Positions 33,238-42,890 of a stretch of DNA of 55,008 nt are shown one piece after another. Both the position numbers and the translations under genes were made by a program. The DNA is from Planctomycetaceae bacterium (GTDB lineage: Bacteria > Planctomycetota > Planctomycetia > Planctomycetales > Planctomycetaceae), in assembly GCA_020426505.1 (NCBI GenBank), contig JAGQPX010000124.1:1-55008 (forward strand), given 5' to 3'. A model generated the notes under the pieces. It worked only from the letters and a program-made list of their open reading frames with translations, ran no database searches and had not been told where the DNA came from. How positions within the stretch are numbered: position 1 is the stretch's first letter; every line of letters starts with the position of its first letter.

Positions 33238-34095
33238 ATGATGACCTCTTGGTTTGGAACACGTCCGGCTGCACATGGAACGTTGGTGCTTGCCGTCACT
33301 CTGATGGGATTCCTGTGTTCGACCGGTGATGCTGCCAAGCCGAAAAGCGTCATCAAGAACCCGCAATACGATCCGAACGCGAAGCATATCGAGCTCTTCG
33401 ACGGTATCGAGAGCGATGCGCTGTCCGCGAAGATGATTCCCAAGAATGCCCTGGGTGGTAATCTGCTCATCGAGAACAAAACGGATCAACCGTTGACCGT
33501 CGAAATGCCCGATTCGATCGTCGGGGTTCACGTCCTGGGGCAATTCGGAAACTCCGGAGGCGGTGGAGGCTTCGGCGGTAATGGTGGCAGTGGTGGCGGT
33601 GGGCAGTCGACCGGCGGGGGGACCGGTGGCGGCGGTGGTGGCTTCAGCGGCGGAGGCGGAGGCAACGACGGGGGCGGGTTCTTCTCCATTCCGCCAGAGA
33701 GAACCATTCGTGTGCCGTATCAGTCCGTCTGCCTGGAACACGGGAAACCGGATCCGCGGCCCAAGATGAATTATCAATTGGTCAGGACGGAAGAATTCAC
33801 ACAGGACCCGGTGCTTCAGGAATTACTCAAGCTTGTCGCCCAACAGAAAATCCACCCGGACATTGCTCAGGCAGCTGCATGGCACCTCGCGGACAACATG
33901 TCCTGGGAAGAACTCGCTCAGTTGAAGCACGACCGACTCGGGGTTCCCGACACCGCAACGTTTTCCTATGAGCAACTCCGGGTCGCCCAGAGTGTCGTCT
34001 CAACAGCCACTCGTTTGGCCAAAGAGCGTGAACAGAAGCCTGAAGGCGACGCTCCGGTTCGTTCACGGGTTTCGCGAGTTCGCTCAGTCCAATAA
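33238..34095 (+). CDS. Secreted protein with a glycine-rich linker
   Basis: 285 residues. A signal peptide (residues ~12-30, TLVLAVTLMGFLCSTGDAA) is followed by a conserved-looking domain (KHIELFDGIESDALSAKMIPKN), a Gly/Ser/Asn segment at residues ~103-145 made of GGGG and GGSGGGG runs, a beta segment (ERTIRVPYQSVCLEHGKPDP), and a helical C-terminal region (ELLKLVAQQKIHPDIAQAAAWHLADNMSWEEL). AAAGGA lies just before ATG 33238 (ATG 33241 is equivalent). No known family. The C-terminal half resembles planctomycete proteins with HEAT-like 'adaptive' helices. A strong terminator follows. Confidence 0.75.
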   Translation: MMTSWFGTRPAAHGTLVLAVTLMGFLCSTGDAAKPKSVIKNPQYDPNAKHIELFDGIESDALSAKMIPKNALGGNLLIENKTDQPLTVEMPDSIVGVHVLGQFGNSGGGGGFGGNGGSGGGGQSTGGGTGGGGGGFSGGGGGNDGGGFFSIPPERTIRVPYQSVCLEHGKPDPRPKMNYQLVRTEEFTQDPVLQELLKLVAQQKIHPDIAQAAAWHLADNMSWEELAQLKHDRLGVPDTATFSYEQLRVAQSVVSTATRLAKEREQKPEGDAPVRSRVSRVRSVQ

Positions 34096-34126
34096 CGATC
34101 AAGCGGTTGATGACAGTTCACATCGA

Positions 34127-34157
34127 GGGCGTCCCCTTTTTCGGGACGCCCTTTTTT
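34127..34157 (+). terminator. Rho-independent terminator
   Basis: GGGCGTCCC pairs perfectly with GGGACGCCC (9 bp, GC-rich) across a seven-base loop and is followed by six T. It lies 32 bases after the stop of the Gly-rich secreted protein. Confidence 0.9.
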
Positions 34158-34239
34158 CATGAGATCGAGGCAGTTCGCTACTCTGTCCATGACGGCATGC
34201 CCTAAACTCTACGGCGTTCGACGATCGCAGGAGCAAACG

Positions 34240-35760
34240 ATGTGGATTCCCAAGTGGCAGCGAGATCGTGATCGGGGTGTGCTTTCGCCCGTCCCGACGC
34301 AGGTGGTTTCCAATGAGGAATTTATTCCCAGACCCCAGAGTGAGAGTCAGAAGCAGGTCGAGGAGTTGATCGGGGTGCTGTCCGATCATCGTGCGAAGAA
34401 TCTGGGGATGGACCGCCGCAGCTTCTTGGCGAGCTCGATGGGCATGGCGACAGCCTTCTTCGCTGCCAACAAGGTCTACGGCAACTACTGGGATGTCGAC
34501 GAGGACGAGACGCTCGATGCGGCAGCCGGGGCGGAGAAGTGGCCGAAGGGGGAATACTTCATCTTCGATGTGCAGTCGCACTTCACGAATGGAGCTGCTC
34601 TCGGGTTTCGCAATATCGAGTTCATGCAGAACATGGGCTTCAACCTCAACGAAGACTCCAACGCTTATGCGTTCCCGAACTTCGTGAAGGAGATGTTCTT
34701 CGACAGCGAGACCAGCATGGTCTGTATCTCCGGCGTGCCGGGCAAGGAAGAGCAACGGGCGAAGGACGGCCGCGTGCTCGAAGGAGCCGAGCGGACGCCC
34801 GGGCTGATGGGGAAGGTCCTCCCCAGTTGGGTCATGTCCGCCCGCAAGAATGAGATCAACGAACTGGCCAAGTGTCAGCGGGCACTTTGTCAGGGGAACT
34901 GTGCCCCTAACCACTATTGGGACCGACCGAGCAATGGTCAGGACAAGTCGGCCCTGTTCGAGCAGATGGAGCGTGAAGTCAAGAACTACGGCATCGATTC
35001 GTGGAAGTGGTACTGCCACACGGATCCGGCTCGCTCGGGCAATGGGTTCAAACTCGATGACGAGCAACTGACATATCCGTTCTACGAGAAGTCGAAAGAG
35101 CTGGGGATGAAGATCTTCAGCATCCACAAAGGCTTTGCTTCTCAATCTCGCACGCTGGGACACCTCGCGAATCCTGCGGACGTTGAGAAGGCGGCGATCG
35201 ATCATCCAGACCTGACGTTCATCATCTATCACTCAGCCCTCAAGCATGGTCCGAACGAGCCGCAGTTCTCAGCCGACGGCTACTTCGATCCGACGACGGG
35301 CGACTTCGCATGGCATGACGTACTGATGAAGCTCAAGCAGCGCAATCCGGACATGAACAATGTCTACTGCGAGATCGGGTCATCCTTCGGCACGTTGGCG
35401 ATTGCTCACCCGATCATGTGTCAGCACCTCATCGGCAAGAACATCAAACACTATGGCGTTGATCACGTGCTCTGGGGGACCGACTGCCTGTGGTGGGGCT
35501 CGCCGCAATGGGTGATCGAAGCCTTCAAGCGGTTCCAAATCTCCGATGAGCTGTGCGATCAGTTCGGCTATGCGAAGCTGACCAAAGTGGACAAGGCGAA
35601 GATCTTCGGCCTCAATGCAGCGAAAATCTACGGAATCGACGTCGAGGCCCAACGGAACGCTCTCCCCGCTGACACGCTCAGCCGCATCAAGGACACCTAT
35701 CTCGCCCAGGGCGGACACAGTGACAACGCCGCCTACGGCTGGGTCCGTGCTGACTCCTGA
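34240..35760 (+). CDS. Amidohydrolase-2 family protein with internal twin-Arg segment
   Basis: 506 residues. The TIM-barrel metallohydrolase features are DVQSHF at the first strand, [20 protein letters not shown] and the metal Asp in [15 protein letters not shown]; the last part ([16 protein letters not shown]) is the usual ending. It probably decarboxylates or hydrolyses an aromatic or related acid. CAGGAG sets the start at ATG 34240. A Tat-like element, [22 protein letters not shown], begins at residue 58, far from the N-terminus, so export is uncertain; ATG 34408 would put it at the very start. A Cys-containing insert ([11 protein letters not shown]) is also present. Confidence 0.85.
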   Translation: MWIPKWQRDRDRGVLSPVPTQVVSNEEFIPRPQSESQKQVEELIGVLSDHRAKNLGMDRRSFLASSMGMATAFFAANKVYGNYWDVDEDETLDAAAGAEKWPKGEYFIFDVQSHFTNGAALGFRNIEFMQNMGFNLNEDSNAYAFPNFVKEMFFDSETSMVCISGVPGKEEQRAKDGRVLEGAERTPGLMGKVLPSWVMSARKNEINELAKCQRALCQGNCAPNHYWDRPSNGQDKSALFEQMEREVKNYGIDSWKWYCHTDPARSGNGFKLDDEQLTYPFYEKSKELGMKIFSIHKGFASQSRTLGHLANPADVEKAAIDHPDLTFIIYHSALKHGPNEPQFSADGYFDPTTGDFAWHDVLMKLKQRNPDMNNVYCEIGSSFGTLAIAHPIMCQHLIGKNIKHYGVDHVLWGTDCLWWGSPQWVIEAFKRFQISDELCDQFGYAKLTKVDKAKIFGLNAAKIYGIDVEAQRNALPADTLSRIKDTYLAQGGHSDNAAYGWVRADS

Positions 35761-36148
35761 CGCATGTGCTTGTTCCGATGCTGCGTTCCGGGCAGCCTCT
35801 TCCGTTCGCGTCAGTTGAGACGATTGGTGCGATTCTGACGGGGGATGTTCCGCTCTTCCCAATCCCCACCTCGGGGACATTCTGGCGACAAGAATTCACG
35901 CCCCCGGCAAAGCCTTGCCCGGCAGGACTTTACGGCACAGTGCAGATTCTCGCCGACGGTGAAAGTCTTGCCTTAGCCGGTTACAATGCAATGACACGCC
36001 GAGCTGATGTCTTCAGTCATTTCAACCCCGTCAGCTCATCCCCCAAATGCGGAGTATGGTAGGAAGGACCCTGCCTCCACCTGACACGCACGCGGAGTGC
36101 ATGATGCATCGGTGCACATCTCACGGAACAACAGCTTGAGGACGACCG
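35761..36148. other. 388-base intergenic region
   Basis: No supported gene. A 98-codon plus-strand frame from GTG 35766 lacks a ribosome site and any recognisable motif. The region should hold the promoter of the zinc-finger gene at 36149; TACAAT at 35982-35987 is a possible -10 without a good -35. GAGGA is 8 bases before the next ATG. Confidence 0.35.
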
Positions 36149-36601
36149 ATGGCCAGAAAAGACGCCCTGTTGAGACTGCATCAACGACTTATCGCCCAGC
36201 GTGACGACCTTCGTCGCAAACTGGGATATCAGGCAGAAGTCTCCCACTCGACCGGAGCCGGCACCAGTGACGTGGGCGACATCGCCAACGACGGGGCCGA
36301 AAGAGAGATCAATTCACAACTTGCGGCCCTTGAGACGCGCGAACTCCGCAAGATCGACCGTGCCATTGAGGCGATCCGTGAGGGTCGGTATGGAAAGTGT
36401 GAACTCTGCGGCCGCTCGATTCCGATCACCCGACTACGTGCACTGCCCTATACACCCTCCTGCGTCGATTGTCAGCGGAAGCAGGAGGAAGTCGGAGAAG
36501 ACTTCGGCGACGACAGTGACCACTGGGAGTCGGCTATTGAGTACCAATCCCGGCAGTCGGACCGTGATCTGACGCTGAGCGATCTCCATATCGACGGTTG
36601 A
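36149..36601 (+). CDS. DksA/TraR-type zinc-finger protein
   Basis: 150 residues. A coiled-coil N-terminus (LLRLHQRLIAQRDDLRRKL) and an acidic tip (GTSDVGDIANDGAERE) precede the DksA-type C4 zinc finger CELCGRSIP…CVDC (CxxC-17-CxxC). An acidic tail follows. DksA/TraR proteins enter the RNA polymerase secondary channel and adjust initiation with ppGpp; the Asp pair at the coiled-coil tip needed for that appears present in altered form (DVGD). It is a stand-alone gene 104 bases before the protease gene. Confidence 0.85.
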   Translation: MARKDALLRLHQRLIAQRDDLRRKLGYQAEVSHSTGAGTSDVGDIANDGAEREINSQLAALETRELRKIDRAIEAIREGRYGKCELCGRSIPITRLRALPYTPSCVDCQRKQEEVGEDFGDDSDHWESAIEYQSRQSDRDLTLSDLHIDG

Positions 36602-36705
36602 ACTCCTTTGTGAGACAGCTCCGATTCAGGGATGAGTCGGAGCCCCGGTTCGTTCCGTGATGCCAAGGCGTCAGGGTACGTTCAATCCACGGAAGGAGAC
36701 TGCGG

Positions 36706-38199
36706 ATGAGCAGGTCGAAACGATGGCAGTGTGTTCTTTTGACCACGCTTGCAACGAGCGCATTTACAGTTCGCTCTGTCGGTGCTGACGAGGTCGAGCC
36801 GTCTTCCATCACGACGATGGCCGTGCGCGTCTCCGATGAGGCCGTCATTCCCGTCTCCGGACCCTCGGAAGGCGATGGTTCACTCCCGGCCGTCATCGAG
36901 GTCAGTCGCCACTTCGCAAAGATCGCGCGAGTCGTGACGCCCAGCCTGGTGCACATCCAAAGTCATCGCACCGGGCGAAATGGCGGGACCGTCGAGGAAA
37001 CGGGATCGGGCGTCCTGATGCGGTCCCCCGGACATAACGTGGTCTTCGCGGTCACCAACCAGCACGTCATCAATCAGGCTGAGCTGTCGGACATTGAAAT
37101 CAAGCTGTACGACGGAAGAGTGATTCACCCGATCGCCAAACTCGAGGATCTGGACACCGATGTCGCCGTCCTCAAACTCGAAGACGACCGATTGCAGACC
37201 GCGAACTGGGGGGACAGCAACGATCTCGACATTGGGCACATGGTGCTCGCCATGGGAAGCCCGTTCGGTTTGAGTAAGTCGATTACCTTTGGGATCATCA
37301 GTGCCAAAGGACGGCGGTCGCTGAATCTTGGATCAAGCCGCAACGTCTTGAATCAGGACTTCCTACAGACCGATGCAGCGATCAATCCCGGCAACAGTGG
37401 CGGACCGTTGATCGACATGTATGGTCGCATCGTCGGCATCAACACGGCGATCGCATCCAGCAGCGGTGGTAACGAAGGGATCGGCTTCAGCATTCCCAGC
37501 AACCTTGTGCAAAAGGTCGTCGAACAAATGCTGACTCACGGCCGTGTTCAGCGAGCTTATCTGGGGGTCAAACTCGATGAGAACTTTGATGCGGAGAAGG
37601 CCCGCAAATACGCCCTCGAACGACAGCGAGGCGCACGCGTGGTGATGGTGCTGCCGCAGTCACCCGCGGAGGTTGCAGGGTTGCAGCCGGACGATGTCAT
37701 CCTCAGCTTCGATGGTCACGACATCGAGGACGAGAGCCACCTGATCCACCTCGTGAGCTTGACCGAACTCAACCGGACCGTGCGGCTTGTGATCGTGCGT
37801 CAGGGGCGGAAAGAGACGATCACGGTTCGGCTGACGGATCGCACCCGACTCAAGCCGCAAAGCGCGCTGCCGCTGGACGACCGGATGCCCCCCCGGGACA
37901 CATCGGTCGAAAACGTAGGACTGTCGTTACACCGAGTCGATCGGCAACTCGCTCCCCAATTGGGGCTAAGCGAGATCGCACGAGGAATCGTCGTGATGTC
38001 GCTACCGAACGGCACAGGATCCGATAACAGCCTGCAACTCTATGACCTGATTACCGAGGTCGCGAGACAGCGGGTGGAGAGCGTCGAGGAACTCTCGCAG
38101 TTGTTGTCGAGTCACAAGGGCGACGCCCCAATCCTGCTCCGCGTCCAACGATTGCAGGACGGCAAAACCGTCGACCGTCTGATCCTGTGGCAGAAGTGA
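36706..38199 (+). CDS. HtrA/DegP-like serine protease with two PDZ regions
   Basis: 497 residues. Signal peptide (residues 1-27), then an S1C protease with an intact triad: His 120 (TNQHVI), Asp 152 (DTDVAVLKL), Ser 231 (NPGNSGGPL). A PDZ domain follows (residues ~275-380: RAYLGVKL, GARVVMVLPQSPAEVAGLQPDDVILSFDG), then a more divergent second one (~400-497, ending VDRLILWQK). A strong ribosome site, GGAAGGAG, precedes the ATG. It is expected to degrade or chaperone misfolded periplasmic proteins. Confidence 0.9.
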   Translation: MSRSKRWQCVLLTTLATSAFTVRSVGADEVEPSSITTMAVRVSDEAVIPVSGPSEGDGSLPAVIEVSRHFAKIARVVTPSLVHIQSHRTGRNGGTVEETGSGVLMRSPGHNVVFAVTNQHVINQAELSDIEIKLYDGRVIHPIAKLEDLDTDVAVLKLEDDRLQTANWGDSNDLDIGHMVLAMGSPFGLSKSITFGIISAKGRRSLNLGSSRNVLNQDFLQTDAAINPGNSGGPLIDMYGRIVGINTAIASSSGGNEGIGFSIPSNLVQKVVEQMLTHGRVQRAYLGVKLDENFDAEKARKYALERQRGARVVMVLPQSPAEVAGLQPDDVILSFDGHDIEDESHLIHLVSLTELNRTVRLVIVRQGRKETITVRLTDRTRLKPQSALPLDDRMPPRDTSVENVGLSLHRVDRQLAPQLGLSEIARGIVVMSLPNGTGSDNSLQLYDLITEVARQRVESVEELSQLLSSHKGDAPILLRVQRLQDGKTVDRLILWQK

Positions 38200-38217
38200 A
38201 GCGACGAGTGAAGTGAT

Positions 38218-38946
38218 CTACTTCTTTCGCAGCCGTTCACTGAGAGCGTTGATGTCTGCCTCGCAGGCTTGACGGGCTTCGATGAGTCCCTGCACGGTCG
38301 GGTTGCTGCCTCGGACGTAGTCGATGACGATCTGTTCGGCCTTCATTAGCTCCTTGCAGGCGTCCGCAACTTCCGATGCGACCTCGTGCGGGATCGTCGT
38401 TACGCCATTGAGATCGCCGTGCAGCAGGTCGCCGGGTTCGATGCAGATGCCCCCAACAGTGACCGGGACGTTGACATGCGAAGTGTGGCAGTATCCATGT
38501 GCACAGATCGTCCCGTTCGTGAAGGCGGGGAAGCCGATGTCTCGGACCTGATCGAGATCGCGGCCCGCACCCGATGTGATCAAACCCTGTGCCCCGAAGC
38601 CTTTGTAGGTAGAGCACATGACCTCACCGAACGTCGCTGAGATGGTCGGCTCGTCGATGTCCTGATAGACGACGATCGGAGGACCGGGCGCCTCGGCGAA
38701 CGCTTCGACCTGGTGCTGCAGCCCTGCGTAAACATCGCCCTTGCGAGGAGCCGCCATGCTGCGGAACGTTGATGTGACCGCATACCCGACCATCGGTGGC
38801 ATCTCCGGGAAGCAGGCCCGGATCGAGCCGTCCATGAAGCCCGTGTTGCGTGGCCGGATGTCAAACAATTCGATGACGTTACAGACGGTGGGGGTGTCGT
38901 ACTTCGTCAACTCTTTGAGACTCTCAACTGTCAGTGGGGACGTCAT
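38218..38946 (-). CDS. RraA-like protein (HMG/CHA aldolase-oxaloacetate decarboxylase fold)
   Basis: 242 residues. Conserved family features are DTPTVCNVIELF near the start, GLITSGAGRDLDQVRDIGFPAF (the substrate-binding RD) and the metal site PGDLLHGDLNGVTTIP. This fold includes the RNase E inhibitor RraA and class II pyruvate aldolases; the full Gly-Arg-Asp and DxxGV elements fit an aldolase/decarboxylase better than a pure inhibitor. ATG 38946 is preceded by GGAGAA; ATGs at 38979 and 38967 add a leader. It converges on the HtrA-like gene with 18 bases between stops. Confidence 0.85.
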   Translation of the reverse strand: MTSPLTVESLKELTKYDTPTVCNVIELFDIRPRNTGFMDGSIRACFPEMPPMVGYAVTSTFRSMAAPRKGDVYAGLQHQVEAFAEAPGPPIVVYQDIDEPTISATFGEVMCSTYKGFGAQGLITSGAGRDLDQVRDIGFPAFTNGTICAHGYCHTSHVNVPVTVGGICIEPGDLLHGDLNGVTTIPHEVASEVADACKELMKAEQIVIDYVRGSNPTVQGLIEARQACEADINALSERLRKK

Positions 38947-39447
38947 CGGTGGGCATTCTCCATACATTGGGTTGATCATGGCAGCGACTATAACGCATGC
39001 CGATCAACGCGCGAATGGAGTCGAGGCGGTGAGAAAATTGCGTCGGTTTTCCGTGATTTTCAGGGGCAGAAGACTCACTCCTCCTTGTCTAATGTGACCC
39101 GTACTTCCCAATCTCAGGAAAATCCCCAGGGCATTCCATTTTCATCTTGTCAAATCGTGATCGCATTCCGTTAAATGGATTTTGTCGATTTCAAGGGTTG
39201 GAACCACGTTCACCCCACAACTTCCCTCCGGGTTCTCTAACGTATTGTCGCCCCGTCAGGCACCGTCAGTGCCTGACCCGTGACATGTTGTCTCCGGTGG
39301 ACAGTGTTGCACTGACGTTTGTCGAATCTTCGGATTCTCACACGGGAAGGAGTGGTTGGACTCTTGTCACGACGCGAGGACGTAACGCTCGCGGCACATC
39401 GGGTCGCTGTCGTGAGGCATGTCGAGAGGGTCAGAAAGAGGAATCCC
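38947..39447. other. About 500-base intergenic region with a hairpin
   Basis: No supported gene is seen on either strand between the leftward RraA-like gene and the rightward DUF309 gene. It is AT-richer than its neighbours around 39040-39190 and probably holds divergent promoters. The only clear structure is the hairpin at 39255-39277. Confidence 0.35.
39255..39277. repeat. 9-bp perfect hairpin
   Basis: GTCAGGCAC-CGTCA-GTGCCTGAC is a perfect stem of nine pairs with a five-base loop and no T tract. It could be an mRNA leader structure for the DUF309 gene or a small dispersed repeat. Confidence 0.5.
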
Positions 39448-40026
39448 ATGAGTCAGACTGTCAATCCCCCCCAGCAGTTTGTTCGTTTGCTCCCGGCAAA
39501 CGAACTTCCCCGATACACACATGTTCCCACCACAGGCACGCCGCATCCGTATCGCGATCCTCAAGGCCACAGCTACAATCGCAAACCGAGTCCACCGAAG
39601 TCCCTCACGGAAGTTGAATGGGCTGAAAACCGTTCCTATCTGATCGCGTTGGACTACTTCAATCTTGGTTTTTACTGGGAAGCTCACGACGAGTGGGATC
39701 GCCTGTTCCGCCAGACTGGCCCCGACACGACCGTCGGACATTTCCTGAAGGGTTTGTTGAAGCTCGCCGCCGCCGGCATCAAGGTGCGGGAAGACAGCAT
39801 TCATGGTGTTCGCCGACATGCCGCCTCAGCTGGCGAAGTCTTCGCCGACGTCGCCGCTGAAACAGACTGCGATCGGTTCTGCGGACTCAGTTTCACCAAC
39901 CTCCAATTTGCCGCTGACCGCGCGGCCCAGTTGATCTATCGCAACGATCTTGAAGTCGGTCGCCCGTTGCGAGTCTTCCCGTTTCTGCTGATTCCGGAGC
40001 CGCTTCCCCTTTCGGAAGGGGCGTAG
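39448..40026 (+). CDS. DUF309-domain protein
   Basis: 192 residues. A disordered Pro-rich N-terminus of about 55 residues leads into the DUF309 helical domain: [17 protein letters not shown] (the HxxWE-type signature) and [34 protein letters not shown] just upstream supports ATG 39448; the frame runs 43 codons further upstream but without protein character. The molecular function of DUF309 is unknown. It stands alone, 236 bases before the CBS gene. Confidence 0.8.
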   Translation: MSQTVNPPQQFVRLLPANELPRYTHVPTTGTPHPYRDPQGHSYNRKPSPPKSLTEVEWAENRSYLIALDYFNLGFYWEAHDEWDRLFRQTGPDTTVGHFLKGLLKLAAAGIKVREDSIHGVRRHAASAGEVFADVAAETDCDRFCGLSFTNLQFAADRAAQLIYRNDLEVGRPLRVFPFLLIPEPLPLSEGA

Positions 40027-40262
40027 CGTCGTCGCGGTTATTTGTCGCACCACGACTGCCGCACGGATTTGATCAGTCGCACGTTCAGTTGCTCGCCATC
40101 GAAGCGATGACGCGATTCGGTGTGTCATCAATGTGAGTGAACGAACCGCCGCCCGTCCGAGACCATGCCCGGGCGAAGGTCAATCGTTGTTTGTTGTCGC
40201 ATTCCACCGTGGACCGTGGTACGATGAGATTGCACTTCTCTGCTTTTTTCTGAGGCAATCCG

Positions 40263-40736
40263 ATGACCAGGCAACCCACCATCGCTCGCGATATCATGGT
40301 GACCAAGCTGGTCACTCTCACCCCTGAGATGGATGTGTTTGATGCGATTGATCGGTTGTTGAAGCATCAGATTTCCGGCGCACCGGTCGTTGATGCCTCC
40401 GGGAATTTCGTCGGCGTCTTCTCAGAGCAGTGTTCGATCAGCTTACTTGTCGCAGCGGCGTATGATAGCGCTCCCACAAACCGCATTGACCCGTTCATTG
40501 ACCGAGACGTCGCGACGATCGAGCCGGACACCGACCTGCTCACGATTGCTGAGCGGTTCATCAATTCTCATCAGCGACGTTTGCCCGTCCTTGAAAACGG
40601 ACGTCTCGTCGGGCAGATCAGCCGTCGTGACGTGCTCAAGGCGGCTCGCGCTTTGCTGCAACTGGCTCCTGCAAAAGAGTCATCGACGCTCTATCTGAGT
40701 GGCGTGATCGACAAGAAGGATGCGCCGATCGGTTGA
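40263..40736 (+). CDS. Paired CBS-domain protein
   Basis: 157 residues made almost entirely of two CBS motifs: residues ~8-65 (IMVTKLVTLTPEMDVFDAIDRLLKHQISGAPVVD) and ~80-137 (VATIEPDTDLLTIAERFINSHQRRLPVLENGRLVGQISRRDVL). Such Bateman modules bind adenosyl nucleotides and act as energy sensors. No effector domain is attached. GAGGC precedes the ATG. The partner is unknown. Confidence 0.9.
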   Translation: MTRQPTIARDIMVTKLVTLTPEMDVFDAIDRLLKHQISGAPVVDASGNFVGVFSEQCSISLLVAAAYDSAPTNRIDPFIDRDVATIEPDTDLLTIAERFINSHQRRLPVLENGRLVGQISRRDVLKAARALLQLAPAKESSTLYLSGVIDKKDAPIG

Positions 40737-40766
40737 CTCCTCGCCAATCTCGGTAAGGATGGAGGG

Positions 40767-40913
40767 GAATGACGAATGTCAAAGACCGAATGACGAAGGA
40801 AATCCGAAGATCGAATTCCAAAAGAGATCTGTAGAGCTTCAATGCTCACTTCTCGAATTCGGGATTCAGGCATTCGTGCTTCTTTCGTCATTCTGATTTC
40901 GACATTCGAGTTC
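40767..40913. repeat. Dispersed long palindromic repeat, copy B
   Basis: Left arm starts GAATGACGAATGTC at 40767; right arm ends TTTCGACATTCGAGTTC at 40913. The arms are imperfect inverses. Bases 40886-40913 match 26 of 28 in copy A (27739-27766), and the reverse complement of the right arm also matches copy A's left arm apart from a seven-base gap. It fills most of the space between the CBS gene and hslV. Confidence 0.75.
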
Positions 40914-40956
40914 TCCAACCGCCACGTCTTGTACCGAAACGACAGATTCCGCGCCC

Positions 40957-41508
40957 ATGCCTCGCACCGAGACACATTCGACCACGATCCTCACTGTGCG
41001 GCATAATGGCTCCGTTGCCATCGGTGGCGACGGGCAGGTGACGTACAATTCGACAATCCTCAAGGGGGACACTCGCAAGATCCGCAAGATTCTTGACGGA
41101 AAAGTCGTCGTCGGTTTTGCCGGCTCGACTGCGGATGCCTTCGCTCTGCTGGAACGCTTTGAAGCGAAAGCCAAGGATTACCCCGGCAACCTCCCGCGTG
41201 CTGCGACCGAACTGGCCCGCGACTGGCGAACAGATCGGGCTCTTCGTCGCTTGGAAGCCATGCTGATCGTGGTCAACGAAGAGCATAGCCTGCTCATCAC
41301 CGGACAGGGGGACGTCGTGCAGACGGAGGACGGGATTCTGGGGATCGGCTCCGGCGGCAACTACGCACTCTCCGCAGCCCGTGCACTCACCAAACACACC
41401 GATCTCTCGGCGGAGGAGATCGTTCGTGAGTCGCTGCTCATCGCCTCGGAAGTCGACGTGTACACCAATACCAACATCATCGTGGAGTCTTTCCCGTGCC
41501 CGAACTGA
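40957..41508 (+). CDS. hslV: ATP-dependent protease peptidase subunit HslV
   Basis: 183 residues, normal for HslV (ClpQ). An eight-residue propeptide (MPRTETHS) precedes the catalytic N-terminal Thr (Thr 9 in [10 protein letters not shown]). Family blocks include [42 protein letters not shown] and [18 protein letters not shown]. It forms a double hexamer capped by HslU. The last 13 bases overlap the hslU start, so the two are translated as a pair. Confidence 0.95.
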   Translation: MPRTETHSTTILTVRHNGSVAIGGDGQVTYNSTILKGDTRKIRKILDGKVVVGFAGSTADAFALLERFEAKAKDYPGNLPRAATELARDWRTDRALRRLEAMLIVVNEEHSLLITGQGDVVQTEDGILGIGSGGNYALSAARALTKHTDLSAEEIVRESLLIASEVDVYTNTNIIVESFPCPN

Positions 41509-42848
41509 CCCCGCGAGAGGTCGTCGCCAAGCTGGACGAACACATTGTCGGTCAAGATGACGCCAAGCGAGCGGTCGCGATCGCGCTCCGTAATCGCTGG
41601 CGATGGAAGCAGCTCCCCGAGGAGATGCGCAAGGAGGTCACGCCGAAGAACATCATCATGATCGGCCCGACCGGCGTCGGGAAAACCGAGATTACCCGTC
41701 GGCTGGCCAACCTCACCGGTGCCCCGTTCGTCAAGGTCGAGGCGACCAAGTATACCGAGGTTGGCTATTACGGCCGCGACGTCGAAAGCATGATCCGCGA
41801 TCTCGTCGAGGCATCGATCCAACTGGTCAAGGTCCGAAAGAGAGAGGAAGTCCGTAAACCGGCTGAGCAACGTGTCGAAGATCGACTGCTTGACCTGCTG
41901 GTTCCGAGTCTCAATGACGACTTGCCGTCCAGCGATGCAGATGACGATGCGAAGTCGCACGCCGCCAAACGCGAACGGATTCGTCACAAGTTCCGCGAGA
42001 TGCTCCAGGCGGGCGAACTGGAGGACCGCAAGGTCGAGATCGACATCGAGCAACGCACCTCGCCCGTGCAGGTGTTCTCGAACATGGGCATCGAACAGAT
42101 GGATGTCGATTTCCAGAACATGTTCGAGAAGATCATGCCCAAACACCACCAGCACCGCGAGTTGACGGTCGCTCAGGCCCGCAAGGTGCTCCTCGAACAG
42201 GAGATGGATGCCCTTCTGGACAAAGACGCCATTCACGAGGAGGCGATTGAATTGGCTGAAGAGACAGGCATGGTCTTCGTCGATGAAATCGACAAAGTCT
42301 GCGGCTCGCAGGAAGCCTCCAAATCGACCGACGTCAGCCGTCAGGGTGTGCAACGCGATCTTCTGCCCATTGTGGAAGGGACCACCGTGCAGACTCGTTA
42401 CGGCAACGTGAAGACGGACCACATGCTGTTCATCGCCGCCGGTGCCTTCCATAGCACGCGGCCCAGTGACCTCATGCCTGAGTTGCAGGGCCGCTTTCCT
42501 CTGCGTGTGGAGCTAACCGACCTCGGCCGCGACGACTTCTTGCGCATCCTCACAGAGCCGACGCGGTCATTGACCAAACAGTACGAAGCCCTGCTCTCGA
42601 CCGATGGCGTCGATCTGAAGTTCGAGACCAGCGGATTGGAAGCCGTCGCTGACATCGCCTGGCAGGCGAACCAGACCACGCAGAACATCGGCGCACGCCG
42701 CCTGCACACGATCCTCGAGAAGCTCCTCGAAGACGTCTCCTTCGCCGCCCCCGACGAGTCCGGCAAAGTCGTGATCAACGCCGACTATGTGCATGAAAAA
42801 CTGAAGGCGGCCATGCAGTCTGAGGACTTGGATAAGTTCATCCTGTGA
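41496..42848 (+). CDS. hslU: ATP-dependent protease ATPase subunit HslU
   Basis: 450 residues, full length. Begins with GTG 41496 inside the hslV end. Walker A is GPTGVGKT (residues 57-64), followed by the GYYGRDVES pore motif; the intermediate I domain (about residues 110-230) precedes Walker B FVDEIDKV; the sensor-2 region ([17 protein letters not shown]) and C-terminal DLDKFIL, which docks into HslV, are intact. It unfolds substrates and gates the HslV chamber. Confidence 0.95.
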   Translation: MPELTPREVVAKLDEHIVGQDDAKRAVAIALRNRWRWKQLPEEMRKEVTPKNIIMIGPTGVGKTEITRRLANLTGAPFVKVEATKYTEVGYYGRDVESMIRDLVEASIQLVKVRKREEVRKPAEQRVEDRLLDLLVPSLNDDLPSSDADDDAKSHAAKRERIRHKFREMLQAGELEDRKVEIDIEQRTSPVQVFSNMGIEQMDVDFQNMFEKIMPKHHQHRELTVAQARKVLLEQEMDALLDKDAIHEEAIELAEETGMVFVDEIDKVCGSQEASKSTDVSRQGVQRDLLPIVEGTTVQTRYGNVKTDHMLFIAAGAFHSTRPSDLMPELQGRFPLRVELTDLGRDDFLRILTEPTRSLTKQYEALLSTDGVDLKFETSGLEAVADIAWQANQTTQNIGARRLHTILEKLLEDVSFAAPDESGKVVINADYVHEKLKAAMQSEDLDKFIL

Positions 42849-42890
42849 ATCGTCTGTCAGGATCAGATCGTCACGCGGAATTGTTTGCCC

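Noticed and set aside
34099..35232. Leftward 377-residue frame opposite the amidohydrolase
   Set aside because: Mirror of a strongly conserved metallohydrolase; typical antisense openness in G+C-rich coding DNA.
35766..36062. 98-codon frame after the amidohydrolase gene
   Set aside because: GTG start without ribosome site and no recognisable features; left as intergenic.
40194..40225. TTGTCG…TACGAT promoter upstream of the CBS gene
   Set aside because: The spacing of 20 bases is too long for a normal sigma-70 type promoter.
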